Source: Paracoccaceae bacterium (lineage in GTDB: Bacteria; Pseudomonadota; Alphaproteobacteria; Rhodobacterales; Rhodobacteraceae). From it: a stretch of DNA of 9,458 bases. The notes beneath the pieces are model-generated. The model worked only from the letters and a program-made list of their open reading frames with translations. It was not told where the DNA came from and did no database searches. Made by a program: the position numbers and the translations under genes. Location: contig JAHRVZ010000070.1 in NCBI GenBank assembly GCA_019090405.1, forward strand, positions 1 through 9,458. Direction: 5' to 3'. Shown in pieces: positions 6,311-9,458 of the stretch; the first letter of the stretch is position 1; the number at the start of each line of letters is the position of its first letter.

Positions 6311-6565
6311 CCGGCATCTTCCAGCCGCTTGTTAAGGAATGTGTCATAGGCGAAATCTGCCACGGGTGTCGGGGTTTGAAAAGGCCAATTCAATGTTGCA
6401 GGTCAGCCGTGCCATCAAATCCGTTTGGAACTGGGCAAGGCCGAAAAGAATGACCCTAACGCCTTCAATCACGAACGCGACGTCTTTGCCCAATCGGCGG
6501 TCAAACGGTGTTGCCGTTGTCACAAACGATTTGTCATGAGACACTATATGCGAGCCGAGTCGCAC
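6307..6565 (-). pseudogene. Possible frameshifted small gene upstream of the flavoprotein gene
   Basis: Reading on the minus strand, the frame from 6565 encodes a segment including DVAFVIEGVRVILFGLAQF and stops at 6344. The neighbouring frame carries a plausible protein end (PVADFAYDTFLNKRLEDAG) whose TGA overlaps the next gene's ATG, as in tightly packed operons. Joining the two through one shift between about 6403 and 6360 gives roughly 85 residues. I recognise no family, and there is no convincing start signal. Chance open frames in a GC-rich spacer remain a fair alternative. Confidence 0.25.
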
Positions 6566-6577
6566 AGGACGCGCACT

Positions 6578-6595
6578 CTGACACCTATCTGTTTC
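6578..6595 (+). promoter_or_regulatory. Weak Pho-box-like direct repeat before cpdB
   Basis: CTGACAC, four bases, then CTGTTTC gives two CTG-led heptamers 11 bp apart. That is the spacing of the PhoB box (CTGTCAT repeated every 11 bp). Only about 9 of 14 bases fit the consensus. The placement 45-62 bases before the cpdB start and the phosphatase function of the gene make it worth noting, but sequence support is thin. Confidence 0.2.
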
Positions 6596-6628
6596 ATTCG
6601 TGCTGCAAACAAATGCAGCGCCATAATC

Positions 6629-6633
6629 AGGGA
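6629..6633 (+). promoter_or_regulatory. Ribosome binding site that fixes the cpdB start at 6641
   Basis: AGGGA lies 7 bases before the ATG at 6641. The frame is open upstream to 6425, but that extension of 72 codons has no family similarity and would bury the Tat signal peptide, so 6641 is the start. Confidence 0.75.
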
Positions 6634-6640
6634 AAAAATC

Positions 6641-8596
6641 ATGCCAATCACTCTCTCACGCCGCGGATTTCTTGCCAGTACAGCCGGATTCATCGCGCTT
6701 CACCCGTTCTCGGCCACGGCCGCTGCCAATCAGGCGCATTTGCGGATTATGGAAACCACCGATCTGCATGTGCATGTGTTCCCTTATGACTATTACGCTG
6801 ACAAACCGCGTGACACGATTGGCCTTGCCCGTACGGCCTCGATCATCAAAGACATCCGGGATGAGGCGACCAATTCGATGCTGATCGACAATGGGGACTT
6901 TCTGCAGGGCAACCCGATGGGCGACTACATCGCCTACGAACGGGGCATGAAAGAGGGAGATATGCATCCGGTCATCATTGCAATGAACACGCTGGGATTT
7001 GATGCGACGACGCTGGGCAATCACGAATTCAACTATGGTCTGGATTTCCTGATGAAAACGCTGGCCGGGGCGGATTTTCCGGTTGTGTCTGCCAATATTG
7101 CCAAAGACATGGGCAGCGATCCGACCAAGGATACTACGTTGGTCAAACCTTATGTGATTATGGATCGCACAGTGACTGATGGGGCAGGCGAAAGCCACGA
7201 CATCAAAATCGGTTTGATCGGCTTTGTGCCACCGCAAATCATGAACTGGGATCGCCGCCATCTTGAGGGCAAGGTTATGACCCGCGATATCGTTGATACC
7301 GCCAAAGCCTATGTGCCGCAGATGAAAGAAGAAGGCGCTGACATCATCATAGCACTTAGCCATTCGGGCATAGGCGCTGCCGAACATTCTGACGGAATGG
7401 AGAACGCCTCGGTGCCATTGGCCCGTGTAGATGGCATTGACGCAATCCTGACCGGCCACCACCACCGCGTGTTCCCGTCCAAGAAATATGACGGGATTGA
7501 TACGGTGGATACTGCCGCCGGAACCATCAATGGCAAACCGGCTGCAATGGGTGGGTTCTGGGGCTCGCATCTGGGGCTGATTGATTTGATGCTGGAACGG
7601 TCGGGCAATGAATGGAAAATCGTCAGTCATGGGTCCGAGGCCCGGCCGATTTCCCGGCGCAATGAGGACCGCTCGATCACGCCGCTGGTGGAAAGCCAGC
7701 AAAACGTGCTGGATTCGGTGCAGGCTGACCATGACGCAACGCTGGCCTATGTGCGCCGGGCTGTCGGCAAGACAGATGCGCCGCTGCATTCGTATTTCGC
7801 GCTGGTGGCGGATGACCCATCGGTGCAAATCGTGTCGATTGCGCAAAGTTGGTACATTGCTGAGATGATGAAAGGCACCGAATACGAAGGCCTGCCAATT
7901 CTGTCAGCCGCAGCACCGTTCAAGGCGGGTGGCCGGGGCGGACCCGAGTATTTTACCGATGTGCCAAAAGGGGATGTCGCGATCAAGAACGTGTCGGACC
8001 TGTACCTGTACCCGAACACGGCCCGTGCTGTGTTGGTCACAGGGGCGCAGGTCAAAGGCTGGCTTGAACGCTCAGCCGGGATATTCAATCAGATCAAACC
8101 GGGCATGGCCGATCAGGTTCTGCTGAACCCAGATTTTCCGTCCTACAACTTTGATGTGATTGATGGGGTGAGCTATCAAATTGACCTCAGCCAACCGTCG
8201 ATGTTTGACCCAAAGGGTAATCTGGTCGACGAAAATGCAAACCGCATCGTCAACCTGACCTACAATGGCGCACCGATTGATCCCGCAGCCAAATTCATCA
8301 TCGCCACCAACAACTACCGCGCCAGTGGTGGCGGAAAATTCCCCGGAACCGGGGATACGATAATCTTTGAAGGACCGGACACCAATCGCGATGTCATCGT
8401 ACGCTATATCGTGCAGGAAGGCACAATAAGCCCCAAAGCCGACGCCAACTGGACGTTTGCACCCTTGCCCGGCACCAGCGTGTTGTTTGACACCGGACCA
8501 AAGGCGGCGGGCTACGCGGCAGACGTCAAGGGCGTCAATATCGAACCTGCCGGTGACGGCCCTGATGGTTTCGCTCGGTTCCGCATCCAACTCTAA
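6641..8596 (+). CDS. cpdB: 2',3'-cyclic-nucleotide 2'-phosphodiesterase/3'-nucleotidase, Tat-exported
   Basis: This 651-residue protein matches the usual length of CpdB. It opens with a twin-arginine signal, SRRGFLAS (6-13), a hydrophobic stretch and a likely cleavage near ATAA (25-28), so the enzyme is periplasmic and probably exported folded with its metals. The N-terminal metallophosphatase domain (about 34-290) has all the metal motifs: D41-x-H43 in TTDLH, NGD at 84-86, GNHE at 126-129, His241 in LSHSG, and TGHHH at 271-275. The C-terminal 5'-nucleotidase domain follows, with CpdB-type segments AAPFKAGGRGG, NVSDLYLYPNT, AGIFNQI and ATNNYRASGGGKFPG. By family knowledge it opens 2',3'-cyclic nucleotides to 3'-nucleotides and then removes the phosphate to give nucleosides. 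It converges on a nucleoside-type binding protein gene, which fits nucleotide scavenging for phosphate, carbon or purines. E. coli CpdB is Sec-exported, so Tat export is a lineage feature. Confidence 0.93.
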   Translation: MPITLSRRGFLASTAGFIALHPFSATAAANQAHLRIMETTDLHVHVFPYDYYADKPRDTIGLARTASIIKDIRDEATNSMLIDNGDFLQGNPMGDYIAYERGMKEGDMHPVIIAMNTLGFDATTLGNHEFNYGLDFLMKTLAGADFPVVSANIAKDMGSDPTKDTTLVKPYVIMDRTVTDGAGESHDIKIGLIGFVPPQIMNWDRRHLEGKVMTRDIVDTAKAYVPQMKEEGADIIIALSHSGIGAAEHSDGMENASVPLARVDGIDAILTGHHHRVFPSKKYDGIDTVDTAAGTINGKPAAMGGFWGSHLGLIDLMLERSGNEWKIVSHGSEARPISRRNEDRSITPLVESQQNVLDSVQADHDATLAYVRRAVGKTDAPLHSYFALVADDPSVQIVSIAQSWYIAEMMKGTEYEGLPILSAAAPFKAGGRGGPEYFTDVPKGDVAIKNVSDLYLYPNTARAVLVTGAQVKGWLERSAGIFNQIKPGMADQVLLNPDFPSYNFDVIDGVSYQIDLSQPSMFDPKGNLVDENANRIVNLTYNGAPIDPAAKFIIATNNYRASGGGKFPGTGDTIIFEGPDTNRDVIVRYIVQEGTISPKADANWTFAPLPGTSVLFDTGPKAAGYAADVKGVNIEPAGDGPDGFARFRIQL

Positions 8597-8603
8597 AAAG
8601 TTC

Positions 8604-8626
8604 TTTTACCATTCATTTTGGTAAAA
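8604..8626. repeat. Hairpin 1 after cpdB
   Basis: TTTTACCA and TGGTAAAA form a perfect 8-bp AT-rich stem with a 7-base loop, starting 7 bases past the cpdB stop. AT-rich stems of this sort are poor terminators alone. It may be part of a repeated extragenic element with the next hairpin. Confidence 0.5.
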
Positions 8627-8643
8627 ATATCCCCGCCGGAGGC

Positions 8644-8668
8644 AACGTTTTTCTGCAGGAAAAACGTT
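8644..8668. repeat. Hairpin 2 after cpdB
   Basis: AACGTTTTTC and GAAAAACGTT form a perfect 10-bp stem around a TGCAG loop. It is preceded by CCCCGCCGGAGGC. It lies between the AT-rich hairpin and the GC-rich terminator and has no T-tract of its own after it on the plus strand. Confidence 0.55.
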
Positions 8669-8680
8669 TAATCCAAAGGA

Positions 8681-8706
8681 AAAGGCCCCGGAAACCCGGG
8701 GCCTTT
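8681..8706. terminator. Strong bidirectional terminator between cpdB and the BMP gene
   Basis: AAAGGCCCCGG and CCGGGGCCTTT form a perfect 11-bp stem with an AAAC loop. On the plus strand it ends in TTTATTATT. On the minus strand the stem ends in TTT, followed by TCCTTT. It can therefore stop transcription of both convergent genes. The BMP stop codon is 54 bases away on the minus strand. Confidence 0.9.
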
Positions 8707-8759
8707 ATTATTCTGGTTGATTTGGCGTCCAGCTTCGAACGCCCGCATCAGTTGACAGC

Positions 8760-9458
8760 TTAGTTAGGAATGTCGCCTTCGATGCCTTCAACATAGAAGT
8801 TCATGCCAGCCAAAGTGCCATCATCAGCAACTTCGCCCTCAGCCAGCCAGTCGCTGCCGTCCTGCTTTTTCAACGGACCAGTAAACGGATGATACTCACC
8901 CGATGCGATCGACGCTTTCAACGCTTCGGCAGCTTGCTGCACGTCTGCAGGAATTCTGTCGGTCATTGCGCCGATGCCGACCATGCCTGCACCAATGCCA
9001 TCCCATGTGTTGACGGATTCCCATGTGCCGTCCATCACCGCTTTAGTCCGCGCAACATAGTATGGACCCCAGTTGTCGATGATCGACGAAACACGTGGGC
9101 CATCGGTGTATTCGGCCATGTCAGAGGCCTGACCAAAGCCGATCACATTGCCAGCATCGGCAGCTGCAGCCAAAGGTGCGGTTGAATCGGTGTGCTGCAG
9201 GATCACGTCGGCACCCTGCTCGATCAGAACCTTGGCGGCATCCGCTTCTTTCGCAGGGTCAAACCATGTGTAGACCCAGATCACTTTGAACTCGACGTCC
9301 GGGTTGACCTTTTTCGCGTGGATATAGGCACTGTTGATGCCACGAACCACTTCGGGGATCGGGAAGGAACCGATATAGCCGATGATGTTTGATTCAGTCA
9401 TTTCACCAGCGATCATACCCTGAATGGCGCGACCTTCGTAAAAACGCGCGGAATAGAC
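8760..9458 (-). CDS. BMP-family ABC transporter substrate-binding protein, N-terminus missing
   Basis: The 232 visible residues run in from the right edge with no start codon in view. The frame is open to 9458 and begins VYSARFYEGRAIQGMIAGEM. Family marks are ARFYEGR, the segment NIIGYIGSFPIPEVVRGIN, a WxYTWFDPAKEADAAK stretch, DVILQHTDSTAPLAAA and a C-terminal GPLKKQDG. These belong to the BMP/PnrA group (basic membrane lipoprotein, purine nucleoside receptor A) of periplasmic binding proteins. Full members are about 330-360 residues, so roughly a third of the protein, with its signal peptide, is outside. It would bind a nucleoside or purine-like ligand in the periplasm for an ABC importer whose ATPase and permeases are presumably further right, upstream of or around this gene. 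The neighbouring CpdB could supply its ligand. Ligand identity is inference; the family call is firm. The gene ends in TAA at 8760-8762. Confidence 0.92.
   Translation of the reverse strand, partial: VYSARFYEGRAIQGMIAGEMTESNIIGYIGSFPIPEVVRGINSAYIHAKKVNPDVEFKVIWVYTWFDPAKEADAAKVLIEQGADVILQHTDSTAPLAAAADAGNVIGFGQASDMAEYTDGPRVSSIIDNWGPYYVARTKAVMDGTWESVNTWDGIGAGMVGIGAMTDRIPADVQQAAEALKASIASGEYHPFTGPLKKQDGSDWLAEGEVADDGTLAGMNFYVEGIEGDIPN

Larger units (their letters stand above)
6311..6640. other. Divergent gap between the DauA-like gene and cpdB
   Basis: These 330 bases hold no gene I can name. On the minus strand one frame is open from a GTG at 6565 to a stop at 6344-6346 (73 codons, no clear ribosome binding site). 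A second frame, one base shifted, is open from 6402 to a TGA at 6307-6309 that overlaps the flavoprotein ATG (ATGA). Both have fairly GC-rich third positions, as if one small gene had been broken by a frameshift. On the plus strand the cpdB frame stays open back to 6425, but its start signals lie at 6629-6643. A weak Pho-box-like repeat sits at 6578-6595. Confidence 0.45.

Noticed and set aside
6425..6640. 72-codon N-terminal extension of CpdB
   Set aside because: It would place the Tat signal peptide internally. The ATG at 6641 has AGGGA 7 bases upstream.
6656..7846. Long minus-strand open frame of 396 codons inside cpdB
   Set aside because: It is antisense to well-conserved CpdB motifs and has a mirror-frame composition; no family recognised.

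Overview
This 9.5 kb window reads as ordinary chromosome of an alphaproteobacterium, most likely a marine Rhodobacterales (roseobacter-type) organism. That assignment is inference. It rests on the set of protein families (a fused FAD/GcvT demethylating dehydrogenase, a DUF938 methyltransferase, a BMP-type binding protein next to a Tat-exported CpdB), on moderate-to-high GC with GC-rich third codon positions, and on the style of the intergenic hairpins. No rRNA, tRNA, CRISPR array, insertion sequence or phage gene was seen.

Layout. Positions 1-132 (+) are the last codons of a GlcD/D-lactate dehydrogenase-type FAD-linked oxidase. After a 262-bp gap comes a large (+) gene (395-2887) for an 830-residue dehydrogenase of the dimethylglycine/sarcosine dehydrogenase family, with an FAD domain in front of a tetrahydrofolate-binding GcvT domain. 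A block of (-) genes follows: a VOC/glyoxalase-fold protein (2993-3409), an exported four-EF-hand protein (3631-4077), an AhpD-like CxxC protein (4161-4499), a DUF938 methyltransferase (4577-5233) and a D-arginine dehydrogenase-like flavoprotein (5234-6310). The last two abut exactly (TAG then ATG) and must be co-transcribed. A 330-bp divergent gap (6311-6640) holds possible remnants of a small (-) gene and a weak Pho-box-like repeat. Then comes (+) cpdB (6641-8596), a Tat-exported cyclic-nucleotide phosphodiesterase/3'-nucleotidase. It converges on a (-) BMP-family nucleoside-type binding protein that runs off the right edge (8760-9458). Three consecutive inverted repeats lie between them, the last a strong bidirectional terminator.

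How the genes fit together. Two themes can be read. On the left and in the middle is flavin-dependent oxidation of N-methylated or D-amino acids: the DMGDH-type enzyme feeds C1 units to folate, and the DauA-like enzyme deaminates an unknown amine. On the right is nucleotide scavenging: CpdB would release nucleosides in the periplasm, and the BMP protein would capture them, or a related purine, for an ABC transporter. I did not find a convincing undescribed multi-gene system. The points most worth checking are the changed substrate-pocket residues in the DauA-like enzyme and its tight coupling to the DUF938 protein, the Asp-to-Glu change at the folate site of the DMGDH-like enzyme, two palindromic operator-like sites upstream of the AhpD-like and EF-hand genes, and the broken-looking reading frame upstream of the DauA-like gene.
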